Positions 51,945 through 60,944 of a stretch of 64,000 bases of DNA are shown one piece after another. Origin of the DNA: an uncultured Clostridia bacterium (GTDB lineage Bacteria; Bacillota; Clostridia; Oscillospirales; CAG-272). Position numbers and translations under genes: made by a program. Location of the stretch: contig CANQMS010000006.1 in the NCBI GenBank assembly GCA_947624995.1, positions 19,329-83,328 on the forward strand, in the 5' to 3' direction. The notes beneath the pieces are model-generated. The model saw nothing but the letters and a program-made list of their open reading frames with translations. It had not been told where the DNA came from and ran no database searches. The first letter of the stretch is position 1. Every line of letters begins with the position of its first letter.

Positions 51945-53384
51945 ATGGCTGACTATATTTACAATAACGAAGACAACAACAGCAGCAGCAACAACAGCAG
52001 CAGCGGCGGAAACGAAAACGGCGTGCGTCCGGAGAACAATGACGTGAGGCGCGACGGCAATAGCAACAGCGCCGGCAGTAGCGCCGGCTACGGCGGATAT
52101 AACGGCGGCTACGGCGGATATCAGTATACATCGAATCCGTATAACTACGGCTACGGACAGCCGACGCCTCCGCAGCCCCCGAAGAAGCACGGCGGCAAAA
52201 CGGCGCTCATCGTCGTGACCATAATCGTCGCGACGGTGCTGCTCGCGACCGCGGCGGGCGTCGGCGGATATTTCCTCACGCTGAACAGAGACGACATCGC
52301 GGATGGCGAAGACGTCGGCAATGTCGGCGGCGATGAAACCGGCGCACCTGTCGAAGGCACGCCGCAGGGCAAGGACCCGTCCACGGGCGTCGTCATCGCA
52401 CCCGATTCTCTCGGGACGAAGGACAAGGGCACGATCGCGGACGTCGTTAAGAAAACGGCTGACTCCGTTGTCGAGATCACGACCGAATACGCGACGAGCA
52501 ACAGCTTTTACTATACGTACGGCGCGGGCAGCGGCGTCATCATAAACGAGAACGGATATATCATCACGAACAACCACGTAATAACCGGCGACACCGGCAC
52601 GGCGACCTCGATACACGTCAGGCTGACGAACGGGGACTCGTATGACGCAGAAGTCGTCGGCGCCGACTCCGATTCCGATATCGCCGTGCTAAAGATAGAT
52701 GCCAAGGGGCTCACCGCGGCGACGATCGGCACGAGCTCCACGCTCGTCGTCGGCGAAGAGGTCATCGTGATCGGCAACCCGCTCGGAACGCTCGGCGGCT
52801 CCGTCTCGAACGGAATCATCAGCGCGCTAGACCGCGAGATCACGGTCGAGGATGAGACGATGAACCTGATGCAGACGAACGCGGCTGTCAACCCCGGCAA
52901 CTCGGGCGGCGGCATGTTTAACATGGCGGGCGAGCTCGTCGGCATCGTCAACGCGAAGTATTCCGAGACGGGCATCGAGGGGCTCGGGTTCGCGATCCCG
53001 ATCGACGACGCCACGGTCGTTGCGAATGAGATACTCGAATACGGATATGTGCGCGGTCGCGCATCCTTCCACATCACCGTCCTCAGCGTCAACTCGATCG
53101 AGGACATGATGAGATACCGTGTGAACGCAGTCGGACTGTATGTGGCTGAGACCGAGGATGGCTATAACGACGACGTCCTCCAGAGCGGCGACAGATTCGT
53201 AGAGGTGGACGGCTCGGAGATCATTGACCTTGCCGACCTCAAGGCGGTGCTCAAGCGGCACAGCGTCGGAGACGTGCTCGACGCAACGGTCATGAGGGGC
53301 GGCAGGAGCGTCCGCGTCAAGCTCACCTGCTATGAAAAAATGACGGGTGACGTCAATTTCGAAGGCAACGAAGCGGATGAATAA
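51945..53384 (+). CDS. HtrA-like membrane-anchored serine protease
   Basis: 479 residues. A disordered cytosolic N-terminus of about 80 residues rich in Asn, Ser, Gly and Tyr precedes one membrane helix (about 86-110) and an extracytoplasmic trypsin-like domain with His211 (NNHVITG), Asp245 (DSDSDIAVLKI) and Ser320 (NPGNSGG). A PDZ domain follows (about 365-465). It degrades misfolded exported proteins. AGGCGAGG lies upstream of the ATG. A two-component system follows, a common pairing for envelope stress. Confidence 0.93.
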   Translation: MADYIYNNEDNNSSSNNSSSGGNENGVRPENNDVRRDGNSNSAGSSAGYGGYNGGYGGYQYTSNPYNYGYGQPTPPQPPKKHGGKTALIVVTIIVATVLLATAAGVGGYFLTLNRDDIADGEDVGNVGGDETGAPVEGTPQGKDPSTGVVIAPDSLGTKDKGTIADVVKKTADSVVEITTEYATSNSFYYTYGAGSGVIINENGYIITNNHVITGDTGTATSIHVRLTNGDSYDAEVVGADSDSDIAVLKIDAKGLTAATIGTSSTLVVGEEVIVIGNPLGTLGGSVSNGIISALDREITVEDETMNLMQTNAAVNPGNSGGGMFNMAGELVGIVNAKYSETGIEGLGFAIPIDDATVVANEILEYGYVRGRASFHITVLSVNSIEDMMRYRVNAVGLYVAETEDGYNDDVLQSGDRFVEVDGSEIIDLADLKAVLKRHSVGDVLDATVMRGGRSVRVKLTCYEKMTGDVNFEGNEADE

Positions 53385-53398
53385 GCGCCGCGTCCCGG

Positions 53399-53437
53399 CG
53401 GCTTTTCGGGGGCGCCCTATGACGGGCGCCCCCGATT
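53399..53437 (+). terminator. Terminator after the HtrA gene
   Basis: CGGGGGCGCCC (53407-53417) pairs with GGGCGCCCCCG (53424-53434); the following run ATTTGGG is poor in T. Confidence 0.65.
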
Positions 53438-53447
53438 TGGGAAAAAG

Positions 53448-53473
53448 CGCGATTTTTCTCCCGAAAAATCGCG
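53448..53473. terminator. Second hairpin before the regulator promoter
   Basis: CGCGATTTTTC pairs with GAAAAATCGCG around TCCC (53448-53473). It is A/T-rich within the stem and ends eight bases ahead of the -35 box at 53481. Confidence 0.55.
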
Positions 53474-53480
53474 GCGGGAC

Positions 53481-53509
53481 TTGATTCTCCCTTTTCCCGG
53501 TCATATAAT
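53481..53509 (+). promoter_or_regulatory. Promoter of the second two-component system
   Basis: TTGATT (53481-53486), 17-base spacer, TATAAT (53504-53509). Confidence 0.7.
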
Positions 53510-53545
53510 AATGTGGAGAGATGTTTGTAAGGAGAGGTTTTGACG

Positions 53546-54250
53546 ATGTACAAGATCCTTGTTGTCGACGACGAAGAGCGCATCAGGCGAATGATCTGCA
53601 AATATGCCGCTTTTGAGGGGCACAAGACCGAGGAGGCGGCGGACGGCATCGGCGCCATCGAGATGGCGCGCCGCGGCGACTTCGATATACTTATAATAGA
53701 TATAATGATGCCGGAGCTCGACGGGTTCTCCGCCTGCCGCGAGATCAGAAAATTCTCGGACACGCCGATAATCATGCTGTCCGCGCGCGGCGAGGAATAC
53801 GACAAGATAAACGGATTTGAGCTCGGCATCGACGACTATGTGATAAAGCCGTTCTCGCCGAAGGAGCTGATGCTCCGCATCGACGCGATCATGAAGCGGT
53901 ACCGCCGCGGGACAGGGGCGCAGGCTCCGACCGCGGATGACGCGCCGAAGCACGAGATCTTCGAGCTCGGCGGGCTGCGCGCCGACCTGACCGCCCGCAT
54001 CGTGTACTGCGACGGCGAGCGCGTCGATATGTCGCCGAAGGAGTATGAGCTGTTCTTCTATATGCTCAAGAACCGCAATATCGCGCTCTCTCGCGAAAAG
54101 CTGATCTCAGAGGTTTGGGGCTACGACTTTTACGGGGACGACAGGACGCTTGACACGCACATCAAGCTCCTGCGCCGCAGCCTCGGGCAGTACGCGTCAC
54201 ATATCGTGACGCTGCGCGGCGTCGGTTACAGGTTCGACACCGAAAAATGA
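53546..54250 (+). CDS. OmpR-family response regulator
   Basis: 234 residues from the ATG behind AAGGAGAGG; a TTG two codons earlier is too close to the ribosome site. Receiver: DDEE (8-11), phospho-acceptor Asp52 in LIIDIMMPELDGF, Ser in MLSARGEE and Lys in VIKPFSP. C-terminal winged helix: VDMSPKEYELFFYMLKN and VTLRGVGYRF. Overlaps the kinase gene by 4 bases. Confidence 0.95.
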   Translation: MYKILVVDDEERIRRMICKYAAFEGHKTEEAADGIGAIEMARRGDFDILIIDIMMPELDGFSACREIRKFSDTPIIMLSARGEEYDKINGFELGIDDYVIKPFSPKELMLRIDAIMKRYRRGTGAQAPTADDAPKHEIFELGGLRADLTARIVYCDGERVDMSPKEYELFFYMLKNRNIALSREKLISEVWGYDFYGDDRTLDTHIKLLRRSLGQYASHIVTLRGVGYRFDTEK

Positions 54251-55761
54251 AAGACGGCAAAATGCGCCGCGGAGGCGGCGTCAAAACGAAGATAGTGCTG
54301 TATCTCGTTTTGTTCGTGCTCTTTGTGATAGGGCTACTATGGGTCCTGCAGATATTCCTGCTCGACAGGATATACAGCGCGATAGTGGAGAACACGCTCT
54401 ACCGCTCGAGCGAGACGATACTGCACGATATCGACGATGCGGACGGGCTTGCGGAAACGGTGCGGTACATCTCGCAGGAATATGAAATGTGCATCTCCGT
54501 TTTCAAGTTCGACGAGGAGAGGACGGGGCGCTCGATAGCGGATTCGCACATCAATTCGAGCTGCCTCCTTCACAGCATAAACGATGATGCGCTCTCCGCA
54601 TACTATATGAGTGCGCGGGAGGCGGAGAACGGGATATACGTCCACAAGGTCGCGCTGAAGGCGTTCGGAAGACCCGGGTACTCGGCGCGCCCGAGCTCGT
54701 CGCTCCCGGACTCGGTCATATATACGCGCGCGGTCAAGATGGCGGACGGCGCGGACGCCGTCATATTCCTGAACTGCGACATGACGCCCGTGGCGGCAAC
54801 GGTGCGGACGTTAACGGTCATGCTCGTGTTCATCTCGGTCATCACGCTGACGCTCGCGATAGCGCTCGCGTACTTTATCGCGTGGCGCGTGTCGGCGCCG
54901 ATAGCGGACGTGAACCGCGAGGCGAAAAAGCTCGTCAACAACAAATACGACGGCAGAAACGTCCGCCGCGGCTACCGCGAGATAAACGAGCTGTCCGAAA
55001 CGCTGACGTATGCGGCGCGCGAGCTTTCAAAGGTGGACAGGATGCAGAAGGAGCTCATCGCGAACATCTCGCACGACCTGCGCACCCCGCTCACGCTGAT
55101 AGAGGGCTACACCGAGATGATGCGCGACATTCCGGGCGAGAACTCGCCCGAAAACATGCAGGTCGTCATCGACGAAACGAAGCGCCTGTCGACGCTCGTT
55201 TCAGACCTGCTCGAGCTGTCGCGGCTCGAAACGGGCAAGCAGACGATATATCCCGCGGTGTTCGACCTCGGCGAGGCGCTGCGCGACACGGTCAGCAGGG
55301 TCATGAAGCTTTACGAGCCGGACGGGTACCGCGTTATCCTGAACGAGGCGGGAGACGTCTACGTTAACGCCGACAAAACAAGAATACTTCAGGTGCTCTA
55401 TAATCTCATCGGAAACGCTGTCAGCTACACGGGCGAGGACAAGACCGTCACCGTCGACGAGACGGTTCGCGATGGTGTTGTCCGCGTGTCGGTGACGGAC
55501 ACGGGAGAGGGGATCTCGAAGGAGGACCTGCCGCTCATCTGGGACAGGTACTACAAGGTCGAGGGAACGCACCGCCGCGGCGTCGGCGGCTCGGGACTCG
55601 GGCTGTCGATAGTGAAGGAGATCCTCGTTCTGCACGGGGCGAAGTTCGGCGTTTCGAGCGAGCCCGGGCACGGGAGCACGTTCTGGTTTGAGCTGCCCGT
55701 CGCCGAAAACAGGCAGCAGCCTGCGGGGAGCTCTTCCCCGCGACCGGAAAATTATGAATGA
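54247..55761 (+). CDS. Sensor histidine kinase
   Basis: 504 residues. Membrane helices near 13-40 and 182-212 bracket an outer sensor domain of about 140 residues. A HAMP domain (WRVSAPIADVNREAKKLVNN) leads to the H-box NISHDLRTPLTLIEGY, an N-box LIGNAVSY and G-box GGSGLGLSIVKEIL. It phosphorylates the regulator at 53546. Standing next to htrA, it may report envelope stress; that is inference. Confidence 0.93.
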   Translation: MKDGKMRRGGGVKTKIVLYLVLFVLFVIGLLWVLQIFLLDRIYSAIVENTLYRSSETILHDIDDADGLAETVRYISQEYEMCISVFKFDEERTGRSIADSHINSSCLLHSINDDALSAYYMSAREAENGIYVHKVALKAFGRPGYSARPSSSLPDSVIYTRAVKMADGADAVIFLNCDMTPVAATVRTLTVMLVFISVITLTLAIALAYFIAWRVSAPIADVNREAKKLVNNKYDGRNVRRGYREINELSETLTYAARELSKVDRMQKELIANISHDLRTPLTLIEGYTEMMRDIPGENSPENMQVVIDETKRLSTLVSDLLELSRLETGKQTIYPAVFDLGEALRDTVSRVMKLYEPDGYRVILNEAGDVYVNADKTRILQVLYNLIGNAVSYTGEDKTVTVDETVRDGVVRVSVTDTGEGISKEDLPLIWDRYYKVEGTHRRGVGGSGLGLSIVKEILVLHGAKFGVSSEPGHGSTFWFELPVAENRQQPAGSSSPRPENYE

Positions 55762-55764
55762 TAA

Positions 55765-55800
55765 ATGAAAAAACGGGACCGTCCGGTCCCGTTTTTTCAT
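55765..55800. terminator. Bidirectional terminator
   Basis: A 16-bp perfect stem (55765-55780 with 55785-55800), loop GTCC, with A and T runs inside the ends so it works on both strands. Confidence 0.9.
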
Positions 55801-55836
55801 TTATCGTTTCCGTTTTTGCATTTGCAGCCGGTCATT

Positions 55837-56304
55837 TTACCGGTCGCCGCCGCGCGTTCCGTCAGTACCGATGCCGAGATCGGGGTCGACGGAGTTTTCC
55901 GAGCCGCGGTTCATGCCGTCCGTAACGTCACCGCCGTTAACGTCGTCGTTCGGGTCAAGTACGCCGCCGTTGTCGCCGGTGCCGTCTGTCATGTCACCGT
56001 TGCCGATGTCATCTGTCATGTCACCGATGCCGATGTCATCTGTCATGTCACCGTCCCCGATGTTATCGGTCATGTTACCGATGCCGTCGGTGATGTCGCC
56101 GCCGGCGGTCGTGCCGCCGTTATTTTTTGCGGGGTCATCCGAGCCGCCGTCGCCGATTATATTGTCTGTGCCGCCGTTGCCTTCCTCGCCGATGATGCCG
56201 TCGCCGTCCTTATCGACGTTTCCGTCCCTTGTACACGCGGCAAAAGTAAATACGCACGCGGCGAGCAGAAAGAGTGCCGCCGCACGTGTCATAATATCTT
56301 TCAT
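55837..56304 (-). CDS. Asp/Gly-repeat lipoprotein, function unknown
   Basis: 155 residues. Signal peptide with lipobox FAAC (Cys about 24). The mature part is low-complexity, rich in Asp, Gly, Asn and Thr, with an opening DKDGDGIIGEEG that resembles a calcium-binding loop and repeats of the type GDMTDDIG (about 83-110). Calcium or another cation could be bound, or it may be a flexible surface spacer. GAAAGG precedes the ATG. Long plus-strand frames also cross this repeat and are artefacts. Confidence 0.65.
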   Translation of the reverse strand: MKDIMTRAAALFLLAACVFTFAACTRDGNVDKDGDGIIGEEGNGGTDNIIGDGGSDDPAKNNGGTTAGGDITDGIGNMTDNIGDGDMTDDIGIGDMTDDIGNGDMTDGTGDNGGVLDPNDDVNGGDVTDGMNRGSENSVDPDLGIGTDGTRGGDR

Positions 56305-56400
56305 AAGTCTTTTGCCTTTCTTTTGTAGTTTCCTACGGACTTATTTTTCCGTTGCCGCGCCTGTATGATACAAGACAAATTTTCACAAGATAAAAAAAGC

Positions 56401-56466
56401 AGTAAAAAGCTTTGAAGGAAGGGGGTGCGGGGGAGGGGAACTTTCCCGAAAGTTCCCCTCCCCCGC
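56401..56466 (-). repeat. 3'-end hairpin repeat, copy 9
   Basis: 19-bp perfect stem (56427-56445 with 56448-56466), reading GCGGGGGAGGGGAAC on the minus strand, then tail ACCCCCTTCCTTCAAAGC and TTTTTACT toward 56401. It lies 16 bases after the KdgK-like gene. Confidence 0.9.
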
Positions 56467-56482
56467 GCTATAACCCGACCTG

Positions 56483-57505
56483 TTATCTCGACACTCTCCC
56501 GCTGCCGTCGCCCGATGCGAGGGCGGCGACCTCCTCTTTTGAGACGCGGTTGTAGTCGCCGACGATCGAGTGCTTGAGGCAGCTCGCGGCGACCGCGAAT
56601 TCGAGCGCCGTCTGCGGCTCCATCCCTGCATGATCCGCGTATATAAGCCCCCCGGAGAAGCTGTCCCCGCCGCCGACGCGGTCGACGATCTCGACCGTGT
56701 ATTTCTTCGATTTATAAAACTCGCCGCCGCGGTACAGCATCGCGGACCACCTGTTCGTGTCGGCGCTGATGCTCTCGCGCAGCGTCACGGCGACGTACGA
56801 AAAGCCGAACCGCTCGGTGAGCTTCCGGCAGACGCTGCGGTAGCCCTCATCCGAGATCGTGCCGGAGGTGACGTCCGTGTCGTCGGCGCGGATGCCGAAG
56901 ACGCGGTCGGCGTCCTCCTCGTTCGCGATGCAGACGTCGACGTATTCCATCAGCGCGGACATGACGCGGTTCGCCTCCTCCGTCGACCAGAGCTTTTTCC
57001 TGTAATTGAGGTCGCACGAAACGATGACGCCGTGCCGCTTTGCGGCGCGGAGCGCGTCCGCGCAGATCTCGGCGCAGGCGGGAGAGAGCGCGGGCGTTAT
57101 CCCCGTGAAGTGGAAGCGCTCGGCGCCGTCAAATATCTCGTCCCAGTCATAGTCGGCGGGCGACGACTCGGAGACGGCGGAGTGCGCGCGGTCATAGATC
57201 ACGTTCGAGGCGCGCTGAGACGCGCCGTGCTCGACGAAATAGATCCCCATCCGATCCCCGCCGCGCGCGATGTGCGAGACGGTGACGCCGAGACCGCGCA
57301 GCTCGCGTATCGCCGCGTCCGCGATCGGATTTTTCGGCAGGCGCGTGACAAATTCCGCCTCCATGCCGTAGTTCGCGGCGGAAACGGCGACGTTCGCCTC
57401 GCCCCCGCCGTACTGCACGCCGTACGAATGTGCCTGCGAGATGCGCAGGCGCTCCGGCGGCTCGAGCCGGAGCATGATCTCACCGAATGTTACAAGCTTT
57501 CCCAT
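56483..57505 (-). CDS. PfkB-family sugar kinase, KdgK-like
   Basis: 340 residues from the ATG behind CGGGGGAAA; a longer frame adds 32 residues without support. N-terminal FGEIMLRLEPPERLRISQA and YGGGEANVAVSAANYG match 2-dehydro-3-deoxygluconokinases. The catalytic motif is intact (VGGGDSFSGGLIY), unlike the PfkB-like protein at 26031. It probably phosphorylates 2-keto-3-deoxygluconate from uronate or pectin breakdown. No KDPG aldolase gene is in the window. Confidence 0.88.
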   Translation of the reverse strand: MGKLVTFGEIMLRLEPPERLRISQAHSYGVQYGGGEANVAVSAANYGMEAEFVTRLPKNPIADAAIRELRGLGVTVSHIARGGDRMGIYFVEHGASQRASNVIYDRAHSAVSESSPADYDWDEIFDGAERFHFTGITPALSPACAEICADALRAAKRHGVIVSCDLNYRKKLWSTEEANRVMSALMEYVDVCIANEEDADRVFGIRADDTDVTSGTISDEGYRSVCRKLTERFGFSYVAVTLRESISADTNRWSAMLYRGGEFYKSKKYTVEIVDRVGGGDSFSGGLIYADHAGMEPQTALEFAVAASCLKHSIVGDYNRVSKEEVAALASGDGSGRVSR

Positions 57506-57559
57506 ACTGTTTTTCCCCCGATTTTCACAAAGGTGATTTTTTACAATCCTCTGCCCATA

Positions 57560-57588
57560 AGTATACAGCAATACCGTCATTTTTTCAA
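57560..57588 (-). promoter_or_regulatory. Promoter of the KdgK-like gene
   Basis: On the minus strand, TTGAAA (57588-57583), 17-base spacer, TATACT (57565-57560). Confidence 0.6.
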
Positions 57589-57657
57589 GGGGAGAACGCA
57601 AATTGAGGCGGCGGGTGATGTGTTTGTGAACATTTGGAGAACTCTTTTAGAAGTCGC

Positions 57658-57686
57658 TTGACAAAGAACGGTGCGGGCGGTAATAT
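57658..57686 (+). promoter_or_regulatory. Promoter of the fused ABC transporter gene
   Basis: Perfect TTGACA (57658-57663), 17-base spacer, TAATAT (57681-57686). Confidence 0.65.
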
Positions 57687-57734
57687 AATACTGTTGTATT
57701 ACGCGGTTAGTACATGTAGGGGGAGGCAAAGCTC

Positions 57735-60725
57735 TTGCTTAAACTGAAAAATATAACTAAGGATTACGTGTCGGGAGACACGGTCGTACACGCGCTGCGC
57801 GGCATCGACATCGAATTCAGAAAAAATGAATTCGTCGCGGTCCTCGGTCCTTCCGGCTGCGGGAAGACGACGCTTCTGAACATCGTCGGCGGGCTCGACA
57901 GATATACGGACGGCGAGCTCTCGGTCAACGGGCGGAACACTGTCAGCTTCCGCGACGCGGACTGGGACGCGTACCGCAACCACAGCATCGGTTTCGTCTT
58001 CCAGTCATATAACCTGATCCCGCATCAGACCGTGCTTTCAAATGTTGAGCTCGCGCTGACGCTCTCCGGCGTCTCAAAGTCGGAGCGGCGCCGCCGCGCG
58101 AAGGAGGCGCTCGAGCGCGTCGGGCTCGGCGACCAGCTCACGAAAAAGCCGAACCAGATGTCCGGCGGTCAGATGCAGCGCGTTGCGATAGCGCGCGCGC
58201 TCGTGAACGACCCGGAGATCCTTCTTGCGGACGAGCCGACGGGCGCGCTCGACTCCGAAAACAGTGTCGGTGTAATGGAGATACTGAAGGAGATCTCGAA
58301 GGACCGCCTCATCATCATGGTGACGCACAATCCCGACCTCGCCGAACAGTATGCGACGAGGATCGTCCGCCTGCTCGACGGGCAGGTCACCTCGGACAGC
58401 GACCCGTATACGCCCGCAGAGGGCGAGGGGACGCCCGCGCAGTCCGAAAAGACGGCAAAGGAAAAGACGAAGCACACCTCGATGAGCTTCCTGACGGCGC
58501 TGTCGCTCTCGTGCAACAACCTGATGACGAAAAAGGCGAGGACATTTCTCACCTCGTTTGCAGGGAGCATCGGTATTATAGGTATAGCGCTGATCCTTTC
58601 GCTTTCGAACGGCATCAGCCTGTATATAAATCAGGTCCAGGAGGACACGCTGTCCTCGTACCCGATATCGCTCCAGGCGGAGTCCGTCGATATCAGCAGC
58701 ATCTTCCGCAGCACGGCGGAGAGCGGGCGCGACAGGTTCGACAGGACCGAGGAAGAGCTCGCGACATATGTGTACGCAAACAACATGATGTATGACTTCA
58801 TCAACGCGATGAACACTGTCGAGACGACGAAGAACAACCTTTCCTCGTTCAAAGAATATATAGAGACCGAAAAGGACGATAAAGGAAAGCTCCCGCTCGA
58901 CGATTATGCGAGCTCGATAATGTACGAGTTCGACGTGCCTCTCAACGTGTACGTTGAAGATAAAGAAGGAAATTACGTCAGCACGGACGCCGTGTCCATG
59001 ATGCAGAGCATGATGGAGGGCATCGTCGGCGGGAACGCGGGCGCCTTGTCCGGAATAATGTCGTCCGGGTCCATGTCAGCCACGATGATGACGGGGCTGA
59101 ACGTGTGGGAGGAGATGCTCCCGCCGTCCGAGGAAGACGACACAGACCTGCTCGTCAACCCGCTCTTAACAGAGCAGTACGACCTCATCGCGGGCAACTG
59201 GCCGAAGGAATATAACGAGATCGTTCTCGTCGTCGACTCGCACAACCAGATCAGCGATTTTGTCCTCTACTCGCTGGGGCTTTTGACCTCGAAGGAGATG
59301 TCGGACAGCTTTATTGCGATGGAAAAGGGCGAGGAGATACACAATGACGGCGGTCCCTGGACGTTTGACGAGATGATGGACCGCAATCTGCGCCTCGTTA
59401 TCGCCCCGGACATTTACGCATACGATGAGGCGACGGGAACGTATCATGACCTTTCAAAGACGGAGCTCGGTGTGACGACTATGTTCACAAACGGCGTCGA
59501 GCTGAAGATATCGGGCATCGTTCGCCCGAATCCGGACGCTGTCGTCGGCGCCATCTCCGGCTCCATCGGATATACGACGGCGCTGACGGACTATATAATC
59601 GACGAGACGGCAAAGCGCGATATCGTCAAGGCGCAGCTCGCAGATCACGACACGGACGTCATCACCGGTCTGCCGTTCCCGAAGGAGGAGGAGAGCGAGC
59701 CGACGGAGGACGAGATAAAGACCGCCGTCGACGCTTACCTTGCCGGCATCACGAACGCGGAGCGCGCGGCGCTCTATACGGCGATAATGTCCGTCCCGTC
59801 GGACGAATATGTCGAGGGGACGGTCGCACAGATGATGGCGGGGCTCGACCGCGCGGCGCTTGAAAAGATGATCGTCGACGAGTACCCGGAGTATTCCTCG
59901 ATGCTCGCCGATATCCCGGACGACAAGCTCATAGAATACGTTTCAAAGTCCATGGCGGACCGCGTGCGCGAGGAATACGCTAAAAAAATCGAAGAGCAGC
60001 TCGGCGCGATGACGACGGAGCAGCTTGCAGGAATGTTTGACGCGCTCACGCTCGACGCGGAGACGTACAAATATATATTTGAAAATCACGTTCCGCTCCT
60101 TGTTTCGGAGTCCACGTATGACGAAAACGTGGAGCTGCTCGGCATCGTTGACAGAGATTCGCCGTCGGCGATATACATCTATGCCTCGACGTTCGCCAAC
60201 AAGGATGAGATCGCGAACGTCATCGCGGATTATAACGACTCGGTCGACGAGGCGGATCAGATAACGTATACCGATTACGTCGCTCTCCTTATGTCGTCGA
60301 TCACGACGATTTTGAACGCGATAACGTACGTCCTCATCGCGTTCGTGGCGGTGTCGCTCGTCGTTTCCTCGATCATGATAGGCATAATCACGTATATCTC
60401 CGTGCTTGAAAGAACGAAGGAGATCGGCATCCTGCGTTCGATCGGCGCCTCGAAGCGCGATGTGTCGCGCGTCTTCAATGCGGAAACGCTCATCATCGGA
60501 TTCGCTTCCGGAGCTATCGGAATTCTTGCAACGCTGCTGTTCTGCATACCGATAAATCTCATAATACGCGCGCTGACCGACATCAACAGCCTCGGAGCCG
60601 TTCTGCCCTGGGAAGGCGCTTTGATCCTCGTCGTGATCAGCATGGTGCTGACGCTTGTGGCAGGTCTTATCCCCGCGAGACTCGCGGCAAAGAAAGACCC
60701 AGTCGTCGCGCTGAGAACGGAGTGA
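57735..60725 (+). CDS. Fused ABC transporter ATPase and FtsX-type permease (MacB-like)
   Basis: 996 residues from a TTG start behind GGGGGAGG. The N-terminal ATPase has Walker A GPSGCGKTT (about 39-47), signature MSGGQ and Walker B ILLADEPTGALD. After a linker, the first membrane helix lies near 275-295; a very long outer domain (about 300-845) follows, then three closely spaced helices with the FtsX/MacB pattern (ILRSIGASKRDVSRVFNAE). MacB-type proteins usually have about 650 residues, so the outer domain is far enlarged. Probably a mechanotransmission machine for lipoproteins, peptides or antibiotics rather than a plain pore. A hairpin repeat follows. Confidence 0.9.
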   Translation: MLKLKNITKDYVSGDTVVHALRGIDIEFRKNEFVAVLGPSGCGKTTLLNIVGGLDRYTDGELSVNGRNTVSFRDADWDAYRNHSIGFVFQSYNLIPHQTVLSNVELALTLSGVSKSERRRRAKEALERVGLGDQLTKKPNQMSGGQMQRVAIARALVNDPEILLADEPTGALDSENSVGVMEILKEISKDRLIIMVTHNPDLAEQYATRIVRLLDGQVTSDSDPYTPAEGEGTPAQSEKTAKEKTKHTSMSFLTALSLSCNNLMTKKARTFLTSFAGSIGIIGIALILSLSNGISLYINQVQEDTLSSYPISLQAESVDISSIFRSTAESGRDRFDRTEEELATYVYANNMMYDFINAMNTVETTKNNLSSFKEYIETEKDDKGKLPLDDYASSIMYEFDVPLNVYVEDKEGNYVSTDAVSMMQSMMEGIVGGNAGALSGIMSSGSMSATMMTGLNVWEEMLPPSEEDDTDLLVNPLLTEQYDLIAGNWPKEYNEIVLVVDSHNQISDFVLYSLGLLTSKEMSDSFIAMEKGEEIHNDGGPWTFDEMMDRNLRLVIAPDIYAYDEATGTYHDLSKTELGVTTMFTNGVELKISGIVRPNPDAVVGAISGSIGYTTALTDYIIDETAKRDIVKAQLADHDTDVITGLPFPKEEESEPTEDEIKTAVDAYLAGITNAERAALYTAIMSVPSDEYVEGTVAQMMAGLDRAALEKMIVDEYPEYSSMLADIPDDKLIEYVSKSMADRVREEYAKKIEEQLGAMTTEQLAGMFDALTLDAETYKYIFENHVPLLVSESTYDENVELLGIVDRDSPSAIYIYASTFANKDEIANVIADYNDSVDEADQITYTDYVALLMSSITTILNAITYVLIAFVAVSLVVSSIMIGIITYISVLERTKEIGILRSIGASKRDVSRVFNAETLIIGFASGAIGILATLLFCIPINLIIRALTDINSLGAVLPWEGALILVVISMVLTLVAGLIPARLAAKKDPVVALRTE

Positions 60726-60747
60726 GGATGTTGATTTGAATTATTGT

Positions 60748-60815
60748 GCGGGGGAAGGAAATTTCGGGAAATTTCCTTCCCCCGCGCCCCTATCTTTAAA
60801 GCTTTTTATTACCTT
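60748..60815 (+). repeat. 3'-end hairpin repeat, copy 10
   Basis: 18-bp perfect stem (60748-60765 with 60768-60785), GCGGGGGAAGGAAAT, then the tail GCCCCTATCTTTAAAGC and TTTTTATT. It follows the fused ABC gene and faces copy 11. Confidence 0.9.
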
Positions 60816-60889
60816 TTTTCTCCCCGACGGCGGCGGTCGAGTTTGCGCGGTACAGATCCTACAAATACCGGAACACCGAAGGCTGACAA

Positions 60890-60944
60890 CAGTAAAAAGT
60901 TTTGAAGGGGGACCGGGGGAAACTTTTTCAAAAGTTCCCCCCGG
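60890..60944 (-). repeat. 3'-end hairpin repeat, copy 11, overlapping the dapA stop
   Basis: 15-bp stem (60913-60927 with 60930-60944), one mismatch, with tail CCCCCTTCAAAAC and TTTTTACT toward 60890 on the minus strand. The gene-proximal arm codes for the last residues of DapA (PGGNF) and its stop. Confidence 0.85.

Noticed and set aside
55765..56368. Two plus-strand frames over the Asp/Gly lipoprotein
   Set aside because: Low-complexity reverse readings of the repeat; the minus frame has a signal peptide, lipobox and ribosome site.
1350..60944. The repeated hairpins as a CRISPR array
   Set aside because: They are single, scattered, oriented with genes and lack regular spacers; no cas genes are present.
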